DNA of 64,000 bases from Euglena gracilis (GCA_039621445.1 CP154957.1:35346227-35410226), one strand, 5' to 3'; counted from the first letter of the stretch, positions 44,244-55,367 are shown. The notes: a model not told the origin generated them from the letters alone. Numbers and translations: made by a program.

Positions 44244-47167
44244 TAAATTTGGGATGCTGCATCAGTTAATAAATGACTTCGAGAACCAAGATGAAGCACA
44301 CCCCAAAAAAATTTTCAGCAATTTCCAAAAAAAAAAGCAGCCCAGAACGAAAAAAGGATTATGAATGCCTTCAGTGTAATTATTGAGTCTGACGTGTCAA
44401 CAACACACTTAAAAAATGTTCATATCTTTACAAAAGCTGAAGAGATTGTTTCTTTTTGCAGTTCTTGGTTGGTTTAAAAATTATGAGGTGTGTCATTTGG
44501 ATGGGGACATGAAAAGGCTCTGCTTTTCGCCCTTTTATCCTCTATCTTTTTTTTATTTCACCCGTCTCACCTGGAGGTGGTGCAGCCCACACCCCATTAT
44601 GTTGCCCGTGCCTTGGTTCCTCTCGTTTGCAGTGTTCCCACTGGCCTCTTCCACGTCGCACGCCTTTGCCCCCTCCGTCCATTTTCCCTTAAGGCCTGAT
44701 GGCCCCCTCTCCACCACTATAGTGTTTTGCCGCCGCTGTACCATACGCTTTTGGCGGACGCTTTGACAGTTTGACCCAACGCTCACGCCCGGAAGATGGA
44801 CGGCCCGCCGTATAGCCCGCCCTGTGCTCTCCGCTGTGAGTCGTGTTTGATTCCCCAGCTGTTGCCTGCTTTGCCCTGCTTTGTGGGCTGCTGCCCAGAG
44901 ATGCAAGGGGCCCACCGCAGAAGCTTTAATAGATGGGCAACAGGGCTGATGGGGAGGGGGCAAACCATGCGTCGCATTTGTGCAGGTCAGAAGGTTGGTA
45001 TGCGCCATCGTAACTGACATCTAACGAGATGGGGGTGGTGCCCCCCCCTCCAGCGCCGTGTGGCTTGGTATCCCTGGAGTAGATTGATTGGCTAAGAAGC
45101 CCCACTGTGCGAATTTTTTTTCCCAGGTTTGTTGACAGGGTTTCTGAAGTTTCTGAAGTTCTTCGACCGATGTTTTCAACTTAATTGAATAAAAGTCAAC
45201 GAAAAATGGTTTTTACTACATATCCAGACATCAATTTGGATGCTCCATATGCTCCATATGCTCCATATGTTTTTTGATGGAGTCATCTTGACAGGAGAGT
45301 CCTAAAAAAAAGGCCATTTTGGGGGGAAATGGGCATTTTGATGGCCCGTTTTCCGACACAAAAATCCAAATAATATCCCCCGTGATTGTAACCAGGCAAA
45401 GACATACATCTCTGTAAGGTTTTGCAGACCCCCTAGGGGTGGGGCTGCTGCAGCCAGCCCCGATTTTGGGCAAGCCCAGCCTCAGCGGCACCCGGGGGGG
45501 GGGGGGGGGGGGGGCAGCCCTGCTGGCCAGCCCCTTTTTGGAGGGTCCAGCCCAGGAGCTTAAAAAAAATTGACTCCACCCCCGGGGGGGTCCAACCAGC
45601 CAGCAACCTTTTTCCAGCCCGGGACCCCCCCTCAACAAGATTTATTTCCAGCCGCCTGAAGAGCAGCTAGACGGTAAACGGATTTTTCGCTTTTGAGGGT
45701 ACAAAAATGGGCAAAAAAACAGGTCAAAAATGGGCGAAAATGGGTCAGATTTGGGCTGGCCAGGAAAAATTTGGGGTCAAATTGATTTTTTTTTGCATAG
45801 TTCGCAGTTTTGGGGCATTTTTGCACTTTCATTTTTGGTACCCAGTTCAACCCTGGGTCGGGCCCAGCTCCAGCCTGGGACCCCTGTCAGCCAGCAGCCT
45901 GACCCCCCCCCCCCGGATTTTATCGATCCCCCCTGGGGGGTCATTCAAAAAACGCTCTGGTCCAGCCGAAAATTTTTGTAAAAAAAAAGTGTTCAAAAAA
46001 TGGGCAAAACCCGTGTTTGGGGTTTTTGGGGCGTTTTTTGGGGGCGTTGTCAGATGCTGATTTTTTTCATCAACTGTGCTTTGCAGGTCATTTGTGGGCA
46101 ATTGCCTGATTTCTGCCTAGCCCGGCCCAGCCAGGTCCAGCCGGGGTCCAGCCCCCCCCCAGGGGTGGGCTAGCCAGCCCAAATTTCTAACCAACCTAAT
46201 TTTCTAGCCCCAACCGAGCAACCCCCTTGGGGTCCTTAAAGAGATGTGTGGTGTCCGAAAAAGCCCTTGGGGCAATTATTCGGGGGGGGGGGGTTAAGAA
46301 CAAAAACAATAACAACAACTCTGTGTCATAATTTCCTTAATCTCTGTCCAGACTCAAAACACCAAAGAGTTTCATGATGATTGTCTGTGATTTCACATGG
46401 ATTTTTGGCCTAAGTTGATTTTTCACACAAATATAGCCCTAAAATATGATTTGGAGCCAAGCAGGGGTCTTAAGTTGGAGGGGACCCTATCCTGGCGGTT
46501 GGGGGTGCAGCCAGCCAACAGCTCCCAGCCGAGCTGCAGACCCCCGGAAACCAGCGGACCTGATCTTGTTTCAGGTCCGCTGAGATAAGATCTAGACCAT
46601 AATTTCAGCGGACCTTCGTCCAGCCCAGTGAAGCAGGGCTTGACTGAAAAATCTTTCAGCGTGAAGCACCAAAACTTTTGGAAAAGGGACAAAAATCATT
46701 TTTGAGGGTTTTGGTTTTTCACCTCAATTGGATTACGTTTTTAGGCAGTTTGGCAGAAAATATGTCAAATTCTATGCTCAATGTAAATCTTAATTTTAGG
46801 CCCAACTTTTGCCTAAACAGTGACCTTATTTCTAAACCTATCCCTAAACCTAACCCAATCATAAGAAATGGGAATGAAGGCACAAAAAGAAATATCCGAG
46901 TCAGCCACAGAAGTGGATTCCCGCCTCCACGTTTCACCACTGGACCTTCAACCGTGTGTATTTCCATGCGTGATGTTTGGCAGGCAGCCCCACACCAGGG
47001 GGGATTTCGACATGGTTCAGAAAACGTCTGCACTCTCGTTTTGGCAAGGGAAAGGGACCGCCTGGCCTCTTCCTGTCACATGCCCCTGCAGTGCGGCCCC
47101 GGACCATATGGAGTGGGTGGCGGCGCAAGGCGGGCGAGGGCAAAGAGGCCGGTGGGGGCCGTCCGCG
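44244..47167. other. Repeat-rich stretch with unresolved exon candidates
   Basis: A Cys-rich plus-strand frame at 44796-45005 (PCALRCESCLIPQLLPALPC) and a frame ending FCRRCTIRFWRTL (44765) could be exons, possibly of the gene starting at 43033. A dispersed-repeat copy lies at 45268-45376 (compare 4944-5056). Another (CCAGCCAGCAACC, TTTATTTCCAGCC, GGGTCAGATTTGGGCTGGCC) lies at 45590-45900 (compare 3.3 and 42.1 kb). GCTCCATAT is tandemly repeated near 45243. No gene chain could be closed. Confidence 0.3.
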
Positions 47168-50100
47168 ATGTGGGTTGCCTGCGTCGTGGTCCTCGCGTTC
47201 CTCCTGGGCTACGGGGCCACGGAGGTGGCGGTCGCCGCCTTTGCAGGTCGTTTCCCCCTCCTCCCCTCCCCCTCTCATCCCTCCCATTTATATTTACAAC
47301 TTTTGGGAAAGTTGTTGTTGTTGCCGACCCCAGAGGGGCAGAAGTAACTCTGGAGATTGCATTTGATGCTAATGTCGGAGCATGCCCCCGCTGCGATGAC
47401 ATCCATCCTCCAGCCCATTGAGAAGGACCGGGGCTCATTTGGTTTGCATATATCTTTCTTCTTTTTTACCGTTCGCAGCCTTCGTGTGTTTGCGATACCC
47501 GCTGCACACCCACGTGTGGCTCTCTTGCAACGGTGGAGTGAACCGCAGCAGAACCGGAGGGAGGGACGGCCCCACACAGATGATGCCCCTTGTGTGGCAG
47601 TTAACGGGGCGGTGGAGTGGTCGAATGTGAGCCAGGCTCATATTTAGTCCAGGAAATGACCGCCTCAGCAAAATCCTGAATCAATCCAGAGTTTCTGCCT
47701 TTTTGGAAATTCAAAGAAAGGTCCAAGAACCTTGGCTAGGGGCGTCGCTTAGTGACCCTCTGGGGGGTTCCAGCTCACAGGCTGGATGGAACCTCTTATT
47801 TTGGGGGGGAGGGTCACCGGGGAGAATGCTCACACATTTTCCGCATTTTTGCGCCTTCTGACAATCGTCGTAGAGTCGTAGTTCAGCTGCTGGCACTTGA
47901 ACGGCTGGGGGGAGGGGTATAGGAGGTGACACTCAATTTGGGAGGGAAATGAATTCATCTGGTATTGGGGCTGCATCACCCAAATAGGAGCATTGGGCCT
48001 CGCCCAAGTGATATCCTTCATCAAAATGCCATTGTGGTTGGGGCGTACACAATCGCCAACGCCATCCATCGTTTCTCCATTTTTCTCAACTGAATCGTTT
48101 CGGGTCGGGACTGGGCGGCAGCCACCCGCTCACTCACGTCCCACCCCACCCCTCGTAGGCCCCGTGCGAGGCGGGGTGGGCCGGCAGGGCCTCGCCCCTT
48201 CCACGCTGCGTCGAGGGATCTCCGCTGCGGCCGGGCGACCTGCTCAGGTGCGCCGCCACTGAGTCTGGCCCTGACTCGGTGTGAACTGGAGCACATGGAC
48301 TACCAGGTGAACCAACAATCGCTCTGGGGGGGGGGGTGGGAGGCAAACTGTACGGCAGCATGGATGTCATGATGCAATGATGCAAAGAAAGGTCACGTGA
48401 AATCCAAAGTGGTGTGGGGGAGGGGGGAGGGGGCCTGCGGCCCCCTCTCCTGCCCCCCCCCTTCCCCTCTCCCCCCCACCTCCCAACCCCCGCACTCAAC
48501 AATAACAAAAAATCTTTTGCCGTCTGTAGCAAATGGGTAAACGTTGTAGGCAAAATCAGTTGGAGGTGAGCTTTTTTTTGCTGCAAACGACGGGTGTCGG
48601 GGGTGTGAGGGCTTTTTTTTAGGGGTGTGGGTGGTGTTGGGGTAAAAAAAAAAAAATGAATTGAATTGAAAATTGAATTTTTAGGGAGCAATGCTCGAAT
48701 CCGGGCCGCTTGTGGCCTCTTAGGTTTCTTCAGCAAGACCGCCTGGTGTGATTGTTGTTGCGGGGCCTCCTCCGGTCGCCAGATGGATTGGGACGACGTC
48801 GCCGGGCGGCGAGCCGTCCTTGCGACTGGCGCCTCCATCGCCGCCCTGAACGCCGGCCAATCCCTTGCCACAGGTCTGTGCATGCAGGTCCCAGGGTGTC
48901 CAACGCGGTGAATCGCATTGTTGCATTATGTTGGGTTGCCATTTGTCTGGGTGCAGATGGGTCGTGAGAGTGGTGCGGTAATTGTATTTTTCATCAGCAA
49001 TTGCACGCACACAATCACACAACCTCTTTAGCGAATGCCTTAAAACCCCACCCAAAAAAATGACCCCCTGGTGCTGATCCAAAATAAGATCCCTGAAGGA
49101 TGAATGTTTTCACCCTTCACCCCCCCCCCAGTGAGCAGGCCTAGGCCATTTTCAAGACATCAGGTGGGGGGGACAGGTCCGGGAATTTCGGGCAGGCTGC
49201 TTTGTCCAAAGTGTGATGCCACAGATTTTCAGATTTTCATGTGCCTTATGAAAACCCTCAAAAAACTCTGGAGAAAACAGGGTGTACAGGCTGGACGATG
49301 GTTTGCTGGTGGCTCCCACCAAAAAAAAATTAATCACCCCCCCCCTGACGGCGCAAAGTGCCGGGGACAGTGAAGACAGTCCCTGGGAAAATTTCCAAAG
49401 CGTCTCACCTCTCAGCACAAAAATGATGAAAACTCTGACATTCTGATTTTTTTGAAATTTGAAAAATAACGATTACTATTTACGATTCAAACTATACCAA
49501 AGGGCTAATTTTTTCAGGCTTGTCGTTGACTGGTCAACTTCTCTTCCGTGCGCCGTGTGCCGCACTCAGAGGGGTCGGGCCCCACCGTGACCAACAAGGT
49601 GTTCTTTGACGTGACGATCAACGGGGCCCCCGCCGGCCGCATCGCCATCGGCCTCTTCGGCGACGTCGTCCCGAGGACCGTCGAGAACTTCCGGGCACTG
49701 GCGACGGGGGAGCGGGGCTTCGGCTACAAAGGCAGCCCGTTCCACCGCGTCATCCCGGGGTTCATGCCCGAGGCCCCCCATCACGGGCTGGCAACGTTGG
49801 GGCTCATCGGATGGGTGGGAGGTGTTGGCAATCCTGACTCCAGACCGCAACACACTCGCACGCCCTCACCCATTCTTTTTCTCATCCAGACCACGGACCA
49901 GAATAGCTGGCTGCGGTGCGGCAAGCATCGTCGTAATCCTCCCTTGCGAGGACGGCCTCGGTGGCGATCCAGGGGGGCGATTTCACCCGCGGAGACGGGC
50001 GCGGGGGCCGCAGCATCTATGGGAACCGCTTCCCCGACGAGAACTTCAACCTGAAGCACACTGGCCCGGGAATCGTGTCGATGGCCAATGCAGGCCCGGA

Positions 50101-52360
50101 CTCCAACGGGTGTGAGAGACGTGCTTGACCAGACCTTCCTGAAATACCTCCAGTTCAAATCAGAAGCCCACAGGACAATTCCAACCGTTAGGTGGTGGCA
50201 CCTTGGGTTATGCTTGAGGGGCTTGAAAAATAGACCCTTTTGTGCCCAAATTTTTGTGCCCAGGATTTTATCAGACGACTCAGGCTCCGCATTTTGCCTT
50301 TGTGAGGCTCACAAGGTCTTTGTGCTTCGCCCTCGGTGTCCCCTCCTCCCTGGTCGGTTTTCCTGGAGGGAGAACGACAACCTAAACTTACAACGATGTT
50401 TTCAAAATATTGAGGATACCCCCCCCGCCGCCGCCAATTTAAGCGATTTGATGTTCGATTTCAATTTTCATCTGCTCTGCAAAGGGCTGCGATCTTCTTT
50501 GAAAAGAAATTGTCGTATTTCTTTGAAAAGAAATGGTTTTCCCTTAAGTTTGTAGTGGCAGTTATCACCTTTCCTTTGACCAAGACTGTTTTCCGGATCC
50601 GTTAGTTTTTGGGTCCAGAGAATCTCATTGGGTGGTCAACTTCTGGATTTTTGCTGAAAATTTTGGTGTCCCGCGGGAGAGTCTGCATCCAAAACACAGG
50701 ATTTTTGCACCCAGCCAAAATTGCATCAAAAATGCCAATTTCACCACATGAAAAATGGTGGTGGTTAATTTTCAAAATTAGCTCATTTTTTGGTGCATTT
50801 TCACAGGTTTACAATGGTCTAGGCAGGGGAGGAAAAAGGGAACAATGGTGATGGCATTTTTAGCAATAATATTTGCATCAAGACATCTGTTTTGCGAATG
50901 TATTTTTTTTCGGGCTGAAAAAAAAAACGCTTTCATGCTCGACGGTGGAACCTTGAATGGAATGAATGAAAAATGACACTCACACACACAATTATTAATT
51001 ATTTTGGAGAATTAGAAAGGTCTCTCTTTTGATGCAAGGAGCTTTGGGGGTTGAAGACCTGGGAGGGGTGTTTGCTCGCCCAACGTTGTGGAAAAAAAGT
51101 GTTGGCTAAAAGCATTGGCTTTGGCTGAAGCAATCAAAGAATCAATGGCCTCTTGGACAGCGCCATTTGCAACCATAAAATTAAGGCGCCAAAAAAAAAC
51201 AAAAAAGGATTTTGGCAGGTCCCGCCCCCTAAAAAATTGGGTGCTTTACCCAAAACACAATCCACCAGGCCGTGCGCACCCCCTGGGGAGTGCGCACTTG
51301 GCCTGGCAGGCTACCCCCCCTCCAGGAGGTTTGGGGTGGGTAAACCCCCCAAATATATGAAACTCGTTTCTTATATTTGGGTGTCGGCCGATCGGCCCAA
51401 AGGGTTTCTTATATTTGGGGGTTGCTTATATTTTGGTGTCGAAGGCAGGTCCCAAGGGTTTCTTATACATGGAACTTTCTCTTCTTTCGGTTCCTTCATG
51501 TAATTAATTACATGTGACCGCCGTGTGTAGAATTTTCTTCATGTCTGACGGCTCCTCCTCCGAGGCCCTGGAAAGTGTTTATGCTGAATTGGATCATTCT
51601 ATCAGTCCAGTAGAAAGTGGTAGTGCTAGTGGTATTTCTGAGTCTGGGAGTGATGTCGGTGAAAGAAAGATTTGCAAGAAATATAATGTGGATTTCAAAT
51701 TGAAATTCTAGTTGCACCTGCCCCACCCCAAAAGCAAAGAAGCAAATTGACTGGACCAGCTTCATCTTTGTTTTGATCGCGCCGCGCCTTGAGATTTGCT
51801 GTGACCCGTGGTGCAAATGGATGAGGGGTTTCTTACATATGGATTAGCGTCCAACAGCCCAGGGGTTGCTTCTACGGAGGTTTCTTATATTTGGGCGTCG
51901 GCTGAAAATCGGCCAAAGGGTGTCTCATATTTGGGGTTTCTTATAGCGAGGGGTTTCTTATATTTGTGGGGGGGGGGTAGTGCTATGGCACACCCCTGGC
52001 GCCGAAGGCGCCGGGTGCCTGAAAATGGCCATTTTTTCAGCAAATTCGCCTGGGTCGGCAGGCACCGGGGTCCCAAGCCGACCCCCCCCCCATAGCACAA
52101 GGCACCCCCCCTCCCCCAGGGTTGGTGAAACGAAGCCTGCAATCCACAACTTTCACACAGATGGTTCGCGGTTCGTGTGGGTCTGTAGGTCGCAGTTCTT
52201 CATCACCGACGTGGCCACCCCGTGGCTGGACGGCCGCCACGTGGTGTTCGGACAGGTGCTGGAGGGGATGGACGTGGTGGACAAAGTGAAGGCGGTGGGT
52301 TCCTCCTCCGGGAAGACCTCTGCGCTGGTGCTGGTCTCCGACGCAGGGGAGTTGCCTTAA
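47168..52360 (+). CDS. Thylakoid-lumen cyclophilin (PPIase)
   Basis: Six exons, phases all consistent: 47168-47246, 48159-48247, 48783-48873, 49570-49766, 49967-50109 and 52189-52360 (TAA), 256 residues. Residues 1-24 form a signal peptide (core [14 protein letters not shown]), then F25-AGP opens a basic transit peptide. Residues 57-86 hold a twin-arginine segment ([18 protein letters not shown]) with a likely SLA cleavage site. From about 96 a complete cyclophilin domain follows: FHRVIPGFM (catalytic Arg146; Phe151), [11 protein letters not shown] (Gln154), [16 protein letters not shown], and [10 protein letters not shown] with Trp212 and His216, matching human CypA R55, F60, Q63, W121 and H126. 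It should catalyse prolyl cis-trans isomerisation in the thylakoid lumen. Four introns are GT-AG; the fourth (49767-49966) is not. Intron 3 holds an RT fragment and intron 5 a mini-element. The start codon is chosen as the Met that opens the signal peptide. Confidence 0.9.
47462..47632 (+). other. Open frame in cyclophilin intron 1 (probably not used)
   Basis: After CGTTCGCAG a frame in phase with exon 1 reads [20 protein letters not shown] and ends in TGA at 47631. It could be an alternative last exon giving a short secreted product, but the exon at 48159 also fits the phase and completes the cyclophilin. Confidence 0.2.
49130..49345 (+). pseudogene. DIRS-like RT fragment in a cyclophilin intron
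   Basis: GTGAGCAGGCCTAGGCC then AAGACATCAGGT corresponds to 54402-54440. GGGAATTTCGGGCAGGCTGC then TTTGTCCAAAGTGTGATGCC corresponds to 54830-54875. Further on it keeps [12 protein letters not shown], equivalent to the Y-x-DD catalytic box. The two parts are adjacent here but 375 bp apart in the larger element. Frames are broken. Confidence 0.7.
49767..49966 (+). other. Non-GT-AG intron with inverted-repeat ends
   Basis: The conserved protein requires ...GFM joined to IQGGDF..., so the removed segment is 49767-49966 (or shifted one base left because a G is shared). Its ends are CCCGAGGCCC and GGCCTCGGTGGCG; there is no GT donor or AG acceptor at the junction. CCGAGGCC (49768-49775) and GGCCTCGG (49954-49961) are an exact 8-bp inverted repeat that would bring the two exon ends together. 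The neighbouring introns of the same gene are GT-AG. Confidence 0.75.
51341..51978. mobile_element. Poly-C-capped mini-element, word CTTATATTTGGG
   Basis: The left end is TAAACCCCCCAAATATATGA; the right end is GGTTTCTTATATTTGTGG plus a G-run. The module CTTATATTTGGGTGTCGGCC-x-AAAGGGTTTCTTATATTTGG is near 51370-51418 and again at 51886-51942, the inverse of the module at 23.85 kb. It lies in intron 5 of the cyclophilin gene and carries the small ORF below. Confidence 0.65.
51541..51711 (+). pseudogene. 56-codon transposase-like N-terminal fragment
   Basis: An ATG frame reads [20 protein letters not shown], an acidic Ser-rich stretch, then [16 protein letters not shown] and a stop. The ending resembles the start of the helix-turn-helix in pogo/Brinker-type transposases (basic residues, Y, x3, FKLK). 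If so, this is the remnant of the parent transposase of the mini-element around it. Short and uncertain. Confidence 0.35.
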
Positions 52361-52880
52361 CATCCAGAGCCATGTATGAATGGGGATTCGGAAGTACCTC
52401 ACAGACATTACAGTTGGAAGTCATTCATGCCTGCCAGTTTTGCTGCTTTTGTGTGAATGGAATTTCAGGAAAATGCCATGTCGAGAACAAAATACTTTGA
52501 GGGCAGCAGTTGAATGGGTCCCATTCTTTTGTCCAACTCCAATTTTTTCCCCAACCTCATCCATGGAGCACATTGGCTCAGGAAGGGACACTGAGGGCAA
52601 GCGCCGAGACCCTTTGGACACCTCGGGCTTCGCACTTTGCCATTGTGAGGCCATGCCTTGCTCGCCGGCGGTTTGCTGTGATTGTTTTGGTGCGCTGGGT
52701 TAGGAGGTTCCGCTTATTGCCTTTTTTCGCCGGAGTGGGCTGATGCTTAAATTGCCCTTCGACAACCCAGAAGAAAAAGGAAAAGAGTCACGAACGAAGA
52801 AGGGCAAGAAAGAAGTCAATATCAATTCAATATCCAGAAGGACACGAGCCAGACGAATATCAGCTCAAAAGTCAATTTTC
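52361..52880. other. 3' flank of the cyclophilin gene
   Basis: Presumed 3' UTR and intergenic DNA. A phrase CTTCGCACTTTGCCATTGTGAG (52630) resembles CTCCGCATTTTGCCTTTGTGAG (50286) inside intron 5. No other feature seen. Confidence 0.4.
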
Positions 52881-52907
52881 AATTTTCAAATTTGACTTCA
52901 ATGAGCA

Positions 52908-54070
52908 ATGCAGTGGAAAAGGAATTGGAATTACAGGGCCGGACGTCCTGGAGCAGTGGCCGCAGCAGCTGGAGAACTTGGAGACGCGGTCGACGCGTGG
53001 CAAACCGTGGCCGCTCTTCCCTCCCAGCCCCCCACCCCAGAAATTTCCCAGCCCAAAAACCCCCCAGTGACGGCCACGGTCCTTGGACCACTGGGGCCAG
53101 AAGGCCCAGAAAACGGACGCCAGCCCCAGCCCTTGGTGGGCAAAGAATGGGCCATGGAGGCCCAAAATGCTGCAGAATTGGACGTCCAGACATATCAGGG
53201 GCACCATCACCCACATATCAGGGGCATTTCCCGCAAAGGCGCCCAGTCGCCTGTGCACAAATTGGCCACAGGCCGGGATTTGGAATCAAGGCCAAGGAGG
53301 TCACCACTACAGGGGCCATGAGGGCCAGTTTTACAATCAAACCCCCTCAGGAGGGGGCAGAAAAGGTCTGTCAAACCCCCCCCAATTCATCGTAAACAAC
53401 AGCCCTCTCGGGGGGAAATGGGGGGGGCCACAGCAGCCCCCCCAGATTTCCAGTGGGGTTGGAGGCCAAGAAGAACTCAAGGCCTGGAAGACCGACAGAT
53501 GGATTATGGAAAAAGATTTATACATGGAGGCCTTGGAGGCCAGCAGGGTGGACCCACAGTGGCCACCAAGAAGCTAAGGGACATCATCCCCAAGCAAGAA
53601 ATCCCCCGAGGGACTTATAGAGGCACTCTGCTAAAAAAGGGGGGGAAAGGGACCCACGGTGGCCCTTTCAATGACCCAGCCCCAGGAGGAAAAGGGACCC
53701 ACAGTGGCCCTTTCAATAACCCAATCCCAAGAGGAAAAGGGACCCACAGTGGCCCTTTTGGAGGGAGGGGCAGGAACCCCTCCAATATTATTTCTCAATT
53801 CCCGATCATTCAATCAATGGGGGGACCCACAGAGGCCCCCCTATGGTATGTCAACCAACCACATCAACATGGAGAAGACTTGATAGGCAAAACAGGGGCA
53901 TTAATCCCTATGGTATGTCTTCCAACAAACAAAATCCTCCAGAGAGGTGAGCAGAGAGGGAGAGATTACATGCACATCCCCCCAGAAAAAAATTATTTTT
54001 CCAAGGGCCCCAGCCCTCGGGGACCTAGGGGTGCAATGTGCAACCCCCCCAGCCCAACCCCCCCAAAATG
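52908..54070 (+). pseudogene. DIRS-like element: Gag-like region, frame-broken
   Basis: Frames shift but give continuous Gly/Pro-rich protein-like sequence: AVDAWQTVAALPSQPPTPEI, then three spaced repeats of KGTHSGPF/KGTHGGPF with FN(D/N)P between (53640-53760), then PTEAPLWYVNQPHQHGEDL. It lies directly upstream of RT sequence, so a Gag-like role is likely. There is no zinc knuckle. Several frameshifts. Confidence 0.45.
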
Positions 54071-54136
54071 ATCTCCCCCAGGAAATAAATTCCATGGAGG
54101 AAAAATGGGGAGACACCCCCCTCCATCAAAGGTTGC

Positions 54137-55300
54137 AAAAAAATACTGCAGGATTACGAAAAATCTGGATCCGTAAAGAGGGTGAGGGATTCAACCACTC
54201 AGCACCTGATCCCCTGGTTTCTGATTTAAAAACCAGAAGGGGGGCAGACAAAATGGAGATTAATAAGCGATTGCAGGGAATTAAATCAAAAGTTCCAAGT
54301 GAAACCTTTCAAGCTAGATCACATCCAGCACATTTTTCCAGTGTTGGAAAAAGGCCACTGGGCAGCAAAAATAGACCTAAAGGATGCTTACTTCCACATC
54401 CCAGTGAGCCAGGCACTAAGGCCTTTTCTAAGACATCAGGTTGTGGCATTGGACATGTCCCTACCTTTCAGATGAATTAGGATGCGCCAGATAATGCGCG
54501 CGCTGCACATGGTTTTTTTGTTTTTTTTCTGTACAATCAAAACTCATGAGTTGATTGCTGGGCCTATGGGTCGTGGCCGTATATCTGGATCATGGGACTG
54601 ACTGAGGATTTGGAGATTTGAGTTTTGTGCTGTGGCTGAAGTTTGAAAAGTTGAAGTGGAAGTTACCTGCCAATGTGTGGGAAAGAAAAGCCCAAGGCAA
54701 AGGCAAAACCCAAGGCGAAGCCGAAGGCAGCCAAACAGGGGGCCCGGGGTCGGGCGGCGGAAAAGGTGTGGATTGCGAAAAGAGCCCCCACCCCGGCGCC
54801 GCCCCAGTTTCAAGGTGGAGGGGAAGACCTGGGAAATCCAGGCAGGTTGTTTTGGCCAAAATGTAATGCCCCAAATTTTTATGTCAGTAATGAAGACGTA
54901 TTTTTTTTTACTGGTGGCCCCAACACAAAACATCTTACAAAATCACCTGAACAAGGTGGTCAGGGATTTATTCAAACCAGGATTTAAAATCAATGTAAAA
55001 AGGTACACCCTGCAGCCCACCCATCGTAAATCATCTTGGGTTTCAACTAAACTTCCAAAAAAATTACAGGTGCCTCCGCAGAAAATAAAAACAGTAAAAA
55101 AGGAGCTGGGGAAAACGGTGAAAAAAAGAGTACATGTCAAAAAGGCAACTGGCTGCAATTTTGTGCCAAATAAGATGCAATCCAATTGCCCTGCACTTTC
55201 TAAGGGCCTTTACGGATGCCCTGAGAAATTTTTGGTGCAAAATTACACAGCCCCCTGGGACTCAAAACGCCACATTTCCCAAAGAATAAAGGACCAATTA
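54137..55300 (+). pseudogene. DIRS-like reverse transcriptase, inactivated
   Basis: One frame gives GGQTKWRLISDCRELNQKFQ, then FKLDHIQHIFPVLEKGHWAA, then KIDLKDAYFHIPVS (first catalytic Asp) and FLRHQ. After a 375-bp insertion (54440-54814) it resumes VEGKTWEIQAGCFGQNVMPQ and IFMSVMK. The YxDD box is deleted (MKTYFFLLVAPTQN), and the thumb follows (KPGFKINVKRYTLQP, VPPQKIKTVKKEL). Upstream are stop-ridden remains (GIQPLST-SPGF). The IDLKDAYFHIP form and the later DLFA-type domain are typical of DIRS/Ngaro elements. It cannot be active. Confidence 0.8.
54440..54814 (+). other. 375-bp intron-like insertion in the RT
   Basis: The insert starts GTTGTGG and ends TTTCAAG. Removing it joins CAT-CAG to GTG-GAG-GGG and restores RHQVEGKTWEIQ, the expected RT order. 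The related fragment at 49.13 kb has no insert at this point. The insert contains a Lys/Ala/Pro-rich frame (KPKAKAKPKAKPKAAKQGAR). Its length is a multiple of three, but stops occur in frame. Confidence 0.65.
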
Positions 55301-55367
55301 AGAGAAATAAAAAATCTGCTGGACACCTGGGGGGGGGGGCAGACCCTTCCCCCAAAGTGCAACCAGG

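Noticed and set aside
47462-47632. Second transmembrane exon of a membrane protein
   Set aside because: It is in phase with exon 1, but the 48159-48247 exon is also in phase and leads to a complete, domain-bearing protein with a coherent targeting signal.
49740-49990. GT-AG or GC-AG solution for cyclophilin intron 4
   Set aside because: Every AG acceptor upstream of GGGGGCGATTTC either shifts the frame or deletes the conserved IQ of IQGGDF. No choice keeps the domain.
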